From IMG/VR virus record IMGVR_UViG_3300008267_000369, positions 1 to 24,157 of that record: 24,157 bases of DNA; one strand, given 5' to 3'. Origin of the DNA: a virus. Below, piece after piece: positions 1 through 8,030 of the stretch (position 1 is its first letter; each line of letters starts with the position of its first letter). The notes beneath the pieces are model-generated. The model was not told where the DNA came from and made no database searches. It worked only from the letters and a program-made list of their open reading frames with translations. The position numbers and the translations under genes are program-made.

Positions 1-728
1 CTAAATTCAGTTGTTAATGTAGTAATTTCTTGTCTTATAGTTTCACATTTAATTTCTTGTTTTGCAATTTCTTGTCTTAATATATTGATTTCACTTGTTG
101 AATCACCTTGTGGGTCAAATGAATTTACCATTAATTGTTGTAACTTAGCACAATCTAATTTAAATAAATAATCAAATTCTACATTTAACGAACAATCATT
201 ATCATTAGCACCTACATTAAAAATGGTGCCATCATTCCCTTTAGGGTTAAGTACTATTTTAAATGTTGTTGCACATGAATCTGTTGGCGGTGCTACTGGT
301 TTGATTCTACATGTTTGTGTATTATCATCCCAAAATGCTTTTGTCCCAGCTGGTAAGTTAAAATAACTTTTACCAGTCATATCAACACTCAATTTTTCAA
401 TTTGAGGTACTATGGTTTGACTAAATATCTGTTCACAACAAAATTTACCTAAATAGTTTGTTGAATATTTAAGTATTTCTCTTTTACGTTCAGCACCACC
501 AAATATGTTAATAAATATTTGAATTTCACCTTCTGGTGTTATATCTATTACTTCGTGTTTAAATACTAACCCATCATAAGTATTATTTTTTAAATAATAA
601 TTATGTTGTTGAGTGGTGAAATTTTCTGCCACATTCCACATTAATCTGTCACGATTACCTCTACACGTAGTTCCACCATCTTCTCTATCATAACCATTAC
701 CTTGTACTATTTCAAATAAATATCCCAT
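1..728 (-). CDS. Tail/baseplate-region protein, C-terminus cut by window edge
   Basis: An open frame starts at ATG 728 (MGYLFEIVQGNGYDRE...) and stays open through base 3, so about 242 residues are visible and the C-terminus lies outside the window. The start is 21 bases after the stop of the 897-residue gene, matching the tight packing of this block. I do not recognise the family. The visible part is a soluble, mostly beta-like sequence with several Cys (including a CC pair near residue 92 and a DSCATTF stretch). It ends in a charged, heptad-like segment (EINILRQEIAKQEI) that could begin a coiled coil, as in trimeric tail fibres. A structural role is inferred only from position at the end of the baseplate operon. 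Confidence 0.72.
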   Translation of the reverse strand, partial: MGYLFEIVQGNGYDREDGGTTCRGNRDRLMWNVAENFTTQQHNYYLKNNTYDGLVFKHEVIDITPEGEIQIFINIFGGAERKREILKYSTNYLGKFCCEQIFSQTIVPQIEKLSVDMTGKSYFNLPAGTKAFWDDNTQTCRIKPVAPPTDSCATTFKIVLNPKGNDGTIFNVGANDNDCSLNVEFDYLFKLDCAKLQQLMVNSFDPQGDSTSEINILRQEIAKQEIKCETIRQEITTLTTEF

Positions 729-749
729 CTTAATTATTCATATAAACTT

Positions 750-3443
750 TTAGCTAAGTGTTAAAGGTTCGCAACAACCTATTTCACCTTTAATTTTTTT
801 ATCAAAATACTGATACATTACACCTTCTAAACCTAAATTTAAATCTGCTATTCCAGCATTCGTTAATTTACACCCAAACCCTTCAATGTTAGTGTAAGGG
901 TCTTTTATTTTTGTTGGTGTTGTATAATATGTTGGACAATGTGACCCATCTGGGGTTACCAGTGCTAATCTACCATCACCATAAAAACTTTTAAATGTTA
1001 AAAATTTATTGGTTGACCCAACTGGAACTGTAGTTGGTTGTAAAATATCACTATATGATAATTCACCAGAACCACCAGTTTCAAAAATATATTCTCTCAA
1101 AGTCCATTTACATGCTGCTGTACAACCACATTTATTATTACCACAACAAATGTTACCACTAGTCATCATGTTTAACGCTGTTGATGTGTTTAACCCTTCT
1201 TGAAATTGACTTTCAAAAAACATTGATGTTCCACCAATAGCTTTACAACATTCTTTATCAATAAAAATGCTGTCATAATTAGAACTAGCATTATTTTTTA
1301 TTGGTACACCTTTTGCATCTCTTTCATATAAATTAAACACATAAATACCAGTTGGTTCATCAAGTTGTTTACTAATTAAATTATCACAAGATAAAGTACT
1401 TGACCCAGCTTTAGTTACACAAACACTTAATGCTTCATCTATTCCATCACATGGACATCCACAAACACTAACTGCTTGTTCTGGCATTGGGTCTGCAATA
1501 ACTTCGGCAGTGTAAACATAACAACTATCTAAATCTTTACCAGTATCATCAACTATATCAATATAAGTTTGACCGTTATAACCATTAATAAGCCCTAAAT
1601 TGTAATTTGTAAATAGATTATTAGTATTAATTACGTTAGCTGTTGTACTAACAGTTACTGTTGAAAAATTAGGTATAAGAGCTCTGAATTGATTAAGGTA
1701 TTTAGAACCTCCATCATATGGACCTACGTGAGGGTTGTTACCTAATAATACGTCTATGTCGGCCATTTGACCACCAGTCTGTCTATACCATAAACCATAA
1801 TTTTGATAATACATATCATCAGAGTTAGGTAAAGGTTTTGGGTAACCATCAGTATCAACTGGGTATAAACTAGGGTCAGTATCTAATCCGTTAGCATCTA
1901 AAACTTCCAAAAATAAATCAATATCAATTGGTCCATCAGCTAAATAAATATGTTCATTAAATGTTATTAATCCATTAGGTATTCCTAAGAATCTTAATAA
2001 GAATTCTACTGATTTTCTAGCACCTTTTGATTTCCATATCCATGGTGAATTTAATATTAATCTTCTCCATAGTTCAACATCAATTTCAGAAGGTGTCATA
2101 CCAACTGATTGACCATCATAAGTAGATTTTTCACTTTTAGTGAAAGTTTCTAATAAATCATCACCTAATACAGATGTTATTAATTCCCAACCTAAAACTC
2201 TTGCCAAATCTTTTAAATATTTATCTGGCATGTTGTTTCTTTTGTTATATGTAACAACATGTGCAAATGAAATACCTTTAATGAATTTATTTATGTCATC
2301 GAAAGACCTACCGTATATGTTTAAAGTTTTTGTTACTTTTTGTCCAGTAGTCGTATCTTTATGTAAATCGTCTAAACGTACTGGTAAAGTATCAAATGCT
2401 GATATTGATTCAGAAACTAAAAATCTAGACATCAAGTTTGTTTCATTTGAATCAAACTCGTTAACCATTTCTAATATGTTTGTAACATAATTTTCATAAT
2501 CAAGACTGTTAAACTCTAAATTATAACCATCTTTTACTGGCCATGTTAAAGTTTTAGTTTCAGTTAATAAAACCCCAGTTTCTGACTTTTTAGGGTATTC
2601 AAATGTTGTTGTGTATTTTGGTATTGTAGTTAAATTTAATAAAACTTTTTTTAACCCATCTAATGTATTGAAAAATAAATTTGTTGCAGCACTTTTTGGT
2701 TTAATGTGATAAGTTACTGTTTGACTTAAACTATTGCCAAATGGGTCGCCAACAACTGTTAAATAGATATAATCATTAGTAATATCGTTAGAACCAATAA
2801 ACTCTACTAAATTATATTCGGTATCATTAATGAATACACAATATTCTAAATAATTAATGACTAAATCTCTAAGTTGGTTGCTTTCGTTGTATGTATTAAG
2901 TAATGTCCCAGTTTGAACGTAATTAATATCATACTTATTTATTAATGCAGCTGTGCTTACTTTAAAAGTGGCTAAATTTGTTAATATATCATATGAATAA
3001 TTTTCATACGTATTTGTTACAATACTAGAGGAAGGGTTAATAGCGTTTACATAAATTGATGCTGGCCATTCTATTATTATGTCTTCTAACGTAACTCTAA
3101 AATATTCACTCATTGACCCAAATAACGCATGATTTTTAAGATTTGAAGAATCAAGTCTTAAAATTGTTTTTGCATTAGCTTTAACAATTTGTTGAAACTG
3201 AGTTTCGTTAGGCGTTAATTCATCAATAGTATAAAACTTTGAGAAATTATTTGTAATGTAGTTTTTTGTTACTTTAGGGTCTAAGTTTGTTGTCACACTA
3301 AAGTTACCCATAGTGAATAGAGTATTACCCCCGTTATTGGTTAACTGTAAACCAACTAGGTCTGGACTATATTCATTGTATTCTATATCCCTATTATATA
3401 TTGTTTTTTTAGAATACCCAGGTACTTTAATTTTTTTAGCCAT
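750..3443 (-). CDS. Large baseplate/tail protein with P2 gpI-like segment and Cys-rich C-terminal third
   Basis: The protein has 897 residues with an ATG start 15 bases after the preceding stop. Residues about 378-500 (…DKYLKDLARVLGWEL…, then …ELWRRLILNSPWIWKSKGAR…SVEFLLRFLGIP…) have the layout of the P2 gpI-type tail protein domain: a helical segment, then W-R-LI, then KGar-sve-ll-flGi. That family sits in the baseplate wedge of contractile tails. The N-terminal 370 residues look like beta-rich structural sequence and hold almost no Cys. In contrast the last 260 residues carry 17 Cys, including CGCPC (661-665), a CC pair (732-733) and a cluster at 766-778, suggesting metal binding or disulfides. 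Position downstream of gp25 and gp6 supports a baseplate role, possibly a counterpart of T4 gp7, but that equivalence is a guess. Confidence 0.82.
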   Translation of the reverse strand: MAKKIKVPGYSKKTIYNRDIEYNEYSPDLVGLQLTNNGGNTLFTMGNFSVTTNLDPKVTKNYITNNFSKFYTIDELTPNETQFQQIVKANAKTILRLDSSNLKNHALFGSMSEYFRVTLEDIIIEWPASIYVNAINPSSSIVTNTYENYSYDILTNLATFKVSTAALINKYDINYVQTGTLLNTYNESNQLRDLVINYLEYCVFINDTEYNLVEFIGSNDITNDYIYLTVVGDPFGNSLSQTVTYHIKPKSAATNLFFNTLDGLKKVLLNLTTIPKYTTTFEYPKKSETGVLLTETKTLTWPVKDGYNLEFNSLDYENYVTNILEMVNEFDSNETNLMSRFLVSESISAFDTLPVRLDDLHKDTTTGQKVTKTLNIYGRSFDDINKFIKGISFAHVVTYNKRNNMPDKYLKDLARVLGWELITSVLGDDLLETFTKSEKSTYDGQSVGMTPSEIDVELWRRLILNSPWIWKSKGARKSVEFLLRFLGIPNGLITFNEHIYLADGPIDIDLFLEVLDANGLDTDPSLYPVDTDGYPKPLPNSDDMYYQNYGLWYRQTGGQMADIDVLLGNNPHVGPYDGGSKYLNQFRALIPNFSTVTVSTTANVINTNNLFTNYNLGLINGYNGQTYIDIVDDTGKDLDSCYVYTAEVIADPMPEQAVSVCGCPCDGIDEALSVCVTKAGSSTLSCDNLISKQLDEPTGIYVFNLYERDAKGVPIKNNASSNYDSIFIDKECCKAIGGTSMFFESQFQEGLNTSTALNMMTSGNICCGNNKCGCTAACKWTLREYIFETGGSGELSYSDILQPTTVPVGSTNKFLTFKSFYGDGRLALVTPDGSHCPTYYTTPTKIKDPYTNIEGFGCKLTNAGIADLNLGLEGVMYQYFDKKIKGEIGCCEPLTLS

Positions 3444-3458
3444 TTATCAATTTAATTT

Positions 3459-4379
3459 TTAAATAGTTGTAATATTTGAAAATGCTTTTGAAAAATCAAT
3501 AACATTTCGTTGCTCTCTAACTTCAAACAATTGTTTACCACTAAATTGGTCTTTAATTTCATACAAGTTGTATTGTTTATAAATATTGTTACTAAAGTTA
3601 TATATTGTATAAATACCATCTTCAATACTTTTTGTTTGATTTCCATACAATGCATATGCTAAAGTTTCAAAATCATGTTCAACCATCTCAACTTCAATCA
3701 TAATAGGATTGAAAAATGTATTAGTTATAATAACTTGTTGATTAGGTTCACCTATAAATGGTGTTGCATTAGGTTTAACATTTGGTGACGATGAAGGTGT
3801 TAAAGTACAAAAAGTTAAACTAGAGTTATCATTTAAACGATATCTAATTGCTTTTTGACTTGAGTTAGTTAAGTTTTGGTTTACTGGTTCAGCTCTATTG
3901 TTAGAAGTAATGACTCTATAAAAATTATTTATTTTAGCGTCAGTTGATGAGGAAGTGTTTAAATATTCAATTCTATAACCACTCAAACCATTATTCTCAA
4001 ATTTATTAGCAAACTCAGTTGGTACACTAGAAATATCAAATATAACACCTTTAATGTCTGGATATGCTGATAGTACACCTACGTCAACTATTTTAACTCT
4101 AATTTCAGCTGGCTTAATTACAATTGTGTAAAAACCTTTTGCTGAAAAATCAGATACTGGTAATTTTAATGTATAGACACCTCCAAAAATTTCAAAATTT
4201 GTTACATTTGACAATGATTTATTAGGATTGTCAACTTTTTGTAAAACATCAACTGAACTTAATTTAGTAAATGTAGGGTCATCATTTTTATCTCTGCTAG
4301 GAGTAAAATGATAAAATATTTCAACATCTTCTGGTGAAATATCAGCTGGTCTTATTGTTCCGTATGTTCCAGTAGCCAT
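3459..4379 (-). CDS. Unrecognised structural protein of the baseplate operon (306 aa)
   Basis: The 306-residue frame starts at ATG 4379, one base after the stop of the 46-residue gene, and ends 15 bases before the 897-residue gene. I do not recognise a family. It begins MATGTYGTIRPADISPEDVE and has no signal peptide or membrane segment. Alternating hydrophobic stretches (for example around FEIFGGVYTLKLPVSDF and IRVKIVDVGVLSAYP) suggest a beta-sandwich fold, followed by an Asn/Ser-rich middle and a more helical C-terminus. There are hardly any Cys, unlike its downstream neighbour. A baseplate or tail-tip component is inferred from the operon only. Confidence 0.8.
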   Translation of the reverse strand: MATGTYGTIRPADISPEDVEIFYHFTPSRDKNDDPTFTKLSSVDVLQKVDNPNKSLSNVTNFEIFGGVYTLKLPVSDFSAKGFYTIVIKPAEIRVKIVDVGVLSAYPDIKGVIFDISSVPTEFANKFENNGLSGYRIEYLNTSSSTDAKINNFYRVITSNNRAEPVNQNLTNSSQKAIRYRLNDNSSLTFCTLTPSSSPNVKPNATPFIGEPNQQVIITNTFFNPIMIEVEMVEHDFETLAYALYGNQTKSIEDGIYTIYNFSNNIYKQYNLYEIKDQFSGKQLFEVREQRNVIDFSKAFSNITTI

Positions 4380-4380
4380 A

Positions 4381-4521
4381 TTACTTTTTTATTTGTTTTT
4401 TTATTTCTTTAACCATTAAATTAATTTCATAGTTAGTTAATTTATTTATTTCATATAAAGGTAACAACAAATGGTATGAAAGTAACCATTTATCATTAAA
4501 TTCTTTTTCTTTTTCTGTCAT
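4381..4521 (-). CDS. 46-residue micro-protein between structural genes
   Basis: A short frame runs from ATG 4521 to TAA at 4381-4383 and encodes MTEKEKEFNDKWLL... ending in KEIKKQIKK. It fills exactly the gap between two larger genes: its start lies 3 bases after the stop of the 293-residue gene, and its stop is 1 base before the start of the 306-residue gene. That fit is the main evidence that it is translated. The product is charged at both ends (acidic/basic N-terminus, very basic C-terminus) with a hydrophobic helix-like centre (WLLSYHLLLPLYEI) too short and broken to be a clear membrane anchor. A small assembly factor or minor baseplate protein is possible. The function is unknown. Confidence 0.7.
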   Translation of the reverse strand: MTEKEKEFNDKWLLSYHLLLPLYEINKLTNYEINLMVKEIKKQIKK

Positions 4522-4524
4522 ATT

Positions 4525-5406
4525 TTATTGTCTTGTAACGTTAAAATAACCGCCATTATAAGTTGCAACATCACCTAATGATTTTATTTCAGCCAATCTT
4601 AAATGGTTTTCAAATACATTATTAACACCTCTTTCTATAAATACATCGTCATACACTTCTGGAACAGAAATAATGCCTAATAAATATTCTTCTTTTGTTA
4701 AACCACTAAATGAAATGTTAGTTGTATTAAAACCTTCACCAATATAATTAACAATTGTTAATGGGATTTGTCTAGTTTCATTATCAATTGTTACACTTCT
4801 AGTTTTACCAGTATATTCTACATATCTTAATCCAGTTGTTTGTGTTTGAGTACCTAGATTAGCGTCATTAACGGTGTCAAATACATATATTTTTGGTTCA
4901 CCATAACTTTTAATTCTATCAACACCAGTTAATTGGTCACCTTTATAGTTTGTATATTTTTCTTTATTTATATCGAAACCAGTTCTATATGATATTTTTC
5001 TATCGTATGATTTTAAATCTTCAACTTTACTTTCTGTCATACCAGTAATGGCAGCATTGACATAATTATAATAATCTTTTTCAGTACTTGTTGGGTACCT
5101 TAAAACGTATGATGAATTATATGGGGTGTTTAAATTAGTAAAGATAGGGTTAGGTTTATTTTTCATAAACGGAAACGATATATTTAACTTACTTAATTTA
5201 TCTTTCAAAATAGTATAATCAACAGATGAATTGGCTTTATCGTATGTTACGAAATCAATATCAGTGAATAACCCCATGTCATCCATTGTTTGAGTTAAAA
5301 TAATTTTAATAAAAAAAGTTGATGCAGTCATTGCACCCCAAGATTTAGATTTATTCTCTCTATCAGTGTATTCTTCTAAATTTATTGTTCTTTTAATAAC
5401 TTCCAT
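4525..5406 (-). CDS. Unrecognised structural protein of the baseplate operon (293 aa)
   Basis: A 293-residue protein whose ATG overlaps the upstream stop by one base (TAATG at 5404-5408), a classic arrangement for translational coupling. It starts MEVIKRTINLEEYTDRE and has no visible signal peptide, membrane segment or Cys cluster. The N-terminal 60 residues look partly helical (SKSWGAMTASTFFIKIILTQ), while the rest alternates short beta-like strands with polar turns and many Tyr/Asn, typical of phage tail proteins. I do not recognise the family. Its position in the unbroken late operon after gp25/gp6 argues for a baseplate or tail-tip subunit. Confidence 0.8.
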   Translation of the reverse strand: MEVIKRTINLEEYTDRENKSKSWGAMTASTFFIKIILTQTMDDMGLFTDIDFVTYDKANSSVDYTILKDKLSKLNISFPFMKNKPNPIFTNLNTPYNSSYVLRYPTSTEKDYYNYVNAAITGMTESKVEDLKSYDRKISYRTGFDINKEKYTNYKGDQLTGVDRIKSYGEPKIYVFDTVNDANLGTQTQTTGLRYVEYTGKTRSVTIDNETRQIPLTIVNYIGEGFNTTNISFSGLTKEEYLLGIISVPEVYDDVFIERGVNNVFENHLRLAEIKSLGDVATYNGGYFNVTRQ

Positions 5407-6233
5407 TACAATGCGTTTATTTGGTATAAATTAACAATGACTGTTTCATTGTTATAACTTACATTATTGCTAGGTAAAGTTGTTCCATTTCCTTGGTAGG
5501 TTGAATCAATATAATACTTGAACCCAGTGTTAGTTCTAATAATCTTATATTTAGTATATAATTCTTTGACTAACTTATCTATATACTGAGGCGTATTTTT
5601 AACCATCATATTTAAAGTCTTACCGTTTTTAGCATTTTTAAAAACAGCTTTCATGTATAAATCTTTTGATTCGTTAATAGGAATCTGATTTTTAAAATCA
5701 TAAATAAAATAACCATTTGAAACACCGTTCTTAACGGCTAATGGATTTGTTAAAATAAATTTAACTTGTATTTGATTTGCTGGTTTAACTCTACCATCTT
5801 TATCGAAATCAATACTATTTAAAAGACAATTAATGTTTATTTTATTTACTAATCTTTGCGTCAACGGATTATCTGTATCATAAAACAATAAATCAATAGA
5901 ACTATAAATAAAACTATTTTTTCTATTAGCTAATTCTTCATTTGTAAAATTTATATCACTATAAAAACTAGAATAAGAATTGCTGCTATTTAAGAAATTG
6001 AAATTATAGATTACTGTATTTATTGGATTACCGTTGCTATTAACTGGTGTAAACCTAGTTTTTTCATAATCAGAAATTGGGTTTATTGAAGCTTCTACTT
6101 GTTCTTTAACAAATACTTCTTCAATTACCTCGTAATTATCAACTATTTGAAATTCAGTTTGAGCTGGAATAGGTAAATAAAAAAAATCAGAATTTAAATT
6201 CTTACTGTTTATTGTAAATTTTTTAACATACAT
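5406..6233 (-). CDS. Unrecognised structural protein of the baseplate operon (275 aa)
   Basis: A 275-residue protein starting at ATG 6233, inside the last codons of the upstream gene (11-base overlap), and ending in a one-base overlap with the next start. It begins MYVKKFTINSKNLNSDFFYL and is rich in Asn, Tyr, Phe and Lys with beta-type alternation, no membrane segment and a single Cys. The length is in the range of T4 gp8/gp9, but I can see no sequence feature supporting either name. Both overlaps imply coupled translation with its neighbours, so a stoichiometric role in the same sub-assembly is a reasonable inference. Confidence 0.8.
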   Translation of the reverse strand: MYVKKFTINSKNLNSDFFYLPIPAQTEFQIVDNYEVIEEVFVKEQVEASINPISDYEKTRFTPVNSNGNPINTVIYNFNFLNSSNSYSSFYSDINFTNEELANRKNSFIYSSIDLLFYDTDNPLTQRLVNKININCLLNSIDFDKDGRVKPANQIQVKFILTNPLAVKNGVSNGYFIYDFKNQIPINESKDLYMKAVFKNAKNGKTLNMMVKNTPQYIDKLVKELYTKYKIIRTNTGFKYYIDSTYQGNGTTLPSNNVSYNNETVIVNLYQINAL

Positions 6234-8028
6234 CTTCTGTTGGTGTGGTATTATATTTATCTGTTATTCTATTACCTAAATAGTCTGAAGGAAATTTTGT
6301 CCATAATAATTTCCATATACCAAAAGGGTCTTGTCTTTTTACTTTAAACATATAATTGTTATACAAGTAATGAGAACCGTTTAAAAATGGATAATCAATT
6401 GCTGTCTCATCACTATCATTTTGGCCAATATCTAACATATCTCTCCATATAATCCTACCATCACCTAAATTTGTCGCATAACTTGGTATGTCTACTGTAA
6501 ATTCATCGCCTTGTTCAACATAATTAGAAAAACGTCTAATTACAGTTTGGTAATGAGCCCTATAATAATAACCTTCATGTCTTGGTCCTAGGTCAATAGT
6601 GGTTGTTGCTTGTCCAGATGTTTTTGTTGTTTTTTCATTTATATAATTTAAAGTCGAAGGTGTTTCTCTGTTTAATGTGTTAAATCTATAGAACACTTCT
6701 TCTAAACGTGTTTCATTCAATGTTTTTTTGTTGTATTCAACTAAATCACCATAATACTCATTGTTACCTTGTGCAGAATTGTTATTATCTATTTGTACAG
6801 TCGATTCTAAGGGTTTAAATGAAACAAATGGTACAGTAACACCATTATGAATTTTTTGTATCACTGGGACGTTTAAAATGTGTTGTTGAATGTTGTTTGA
6901 ATCGTAAATAGAAAAGTAAGGTAACTCTAATCCAGAAGAGACTCTAGAAAATAAGTTATTGCTGCTAGTTTTAATTATTGTTAAGAATAATTCACTTAAC
7001 GGTCTACCTAGATTATCTTTTAAATCTGTAACATCAATATCTTCATTAAAAATAAATTGTTGTAATCTATCATTAAATAAGTTTTGAGAAAAACTAGCAT
7101 TATAGATATCATAATCATCTGTTTCAATAATGATTGTTGATTTAGTTTTTATTTTCTTAAATTTTCTAAAATAATAAATACATTCTTCATCATCAATAAT
7201 TTTTTTGAATCTAGAATTAGAGGTTAGTGTTCCAGTTGACGCAACTTCTAAAACAAAACAATAATCTTTTAAACTGTTTGTTGTGTCACCTAATGAATAC
7301 ACTGTATAATCACCATTAAATCCATTTGTGTTAACTATTCTTACTGTGTCACCAATGTTTAAATTATGTCTGCATGGTACTTTAAATATCGTCATTTGTT
7401 TATCAGATATTGTTACCGCTTCTGTGTCAATAATTAACAACCCTCCAGATACTAAAGAATGTTTATCATCAATAGAACTAGGATAAGTAATAGTTAATTC
7501 CCAGTTTTTAACACTTTTTAAATTATTACTATTATGGAATGGTTCATAATCTGGTAAAAAACTAAATCTAGTTCTGATTGGCTCCATGTCATAATATTTA
7601 CAGTTTTCAGTCACATCTGAACTATAATAACCAAACCAACCATCTCTTTCAGTTAAAAAATTATTAATAGCTGTAGGAAATGTGTTGTCGTTATCATCAG
7701 CGTTATTATTATCTTTTGGGTAAGACAAATCTAAAAAATCTGACATAGAATTAAAACCAGCTAATGTATATTTATCTGATTTTAATGAATCTGATAAATT
7801 AAATAATACATTACTTACTAATGGATTTATTGTACCCAAAATTCTATATGATTTACTACCTTGTCTTTCTTTATCAAAACGTTCATCAATATTAACTATT
7901 TTATAAATTTCATTATTTGGCATCAACCTACTAGTATTTTGTAGATTAACCTTTATAAAATTATCAACGTTCATTGATTCTTTTGATGTTTGACTATTTA
8001 GTCTTTGTCTTATTCTATCATCACTCAT
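6223..8028 (-). CDS. Unrecognised large structural protein of the baseplate operon (601 aa)
   Basis: I place the start at ATG 8028 (MSDDRIRQRLNSQ...), 2 bases after the stop of the 1528-residue gene. An in-frame ATG nine codons upstream (8055) would instead overlap that gene by 25 bases and add MFNCNKRLI. The adjacent-start rule seen throughout this block favours the shorter form (601 rather than 610 residues). The protein is polar, Asn/Asp-rich and beta-like with no membrane segment. The C-terminal 130 residues contain aromatic-rich stretches (EGYYYRAHYQTVIRRF, then GIWKLLWTKFPSDYLG). The size resembles T4 gp10 (602 aa), but no sequence similarity is claimed. The family is not recognised; a tail or baseplate role is inferred from context. 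Confidence 0.8.
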   Translation of the reverse strand: MSDDRIRQRLNSQTSKESMNVDNFIKVNLQNTSRLMPNNEIYKIVNIDERFDKERQGSKSYRILGTINPLVSNVLFNLSDSLKSDKYTLAGFNSMSDFLDLSYPKDNNNADDNDNTFPTAINNFLTERDGWFGYYSSDVTENCKYYDMEPIRTRFSFLPDYEPFHNSNNLKSVKNWELTITYPSSIDDKHSLVSGGLLIIDTEAVTISDKQMTIFKVPCRHNLNIGDTVRIVNTNGFNGDYTVYSLGDTTNSLKDYCFVLEVASTGTLTSNSRFKKIIDDEECIYYFRKFKKIKTKSTIIIETDDYDIYNASFSQNLFNDRLQQFIFNEDIDVTDLKDNLGRPLSELFLTIIKTSSNNLFSRVSSGLELPYFSIYDSNNIQQHILNVPVIQKIHNGVTVPFVSFKPLESTVQIDNNNSAQGNNEYYGDLVEYNKKTLNETRLEEVFYRFNTLNRETPSTLNYINEKTTKTSGQATTTIDLGPRHEGYYYRAHYQTVIRRFSNYVEQGDEFTVDIPSYATNLGDGRIIWRDMLDIGQNDSDETAIDYPFLNGSHYLYNNYMFKVKRQDPFGIWKLLWTKFPSDYLGNRITDKYNTTPTEDVC

Positions 8029-8030
8029 AA

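Noticed and set aside
2140-2490. Plus-strand open frame of 116 residues inside the 897-residue gene
   Set aside because: It lies wholly within a well-supported minus-strand gene, has no recognisable domain and looks like a chance antisense frame; the other plus-strand frames (for example at 8131, 12648, 16883, 20776 and 22039) fail for the same reason.
3452-3655. Minus-strand frame of 67 residues overlapping the 306-residue gene
   Set aside because: It lies in another frame almost wholly within the C-terminal part of a longer coding sequence, with low-complexity composition and no motif.
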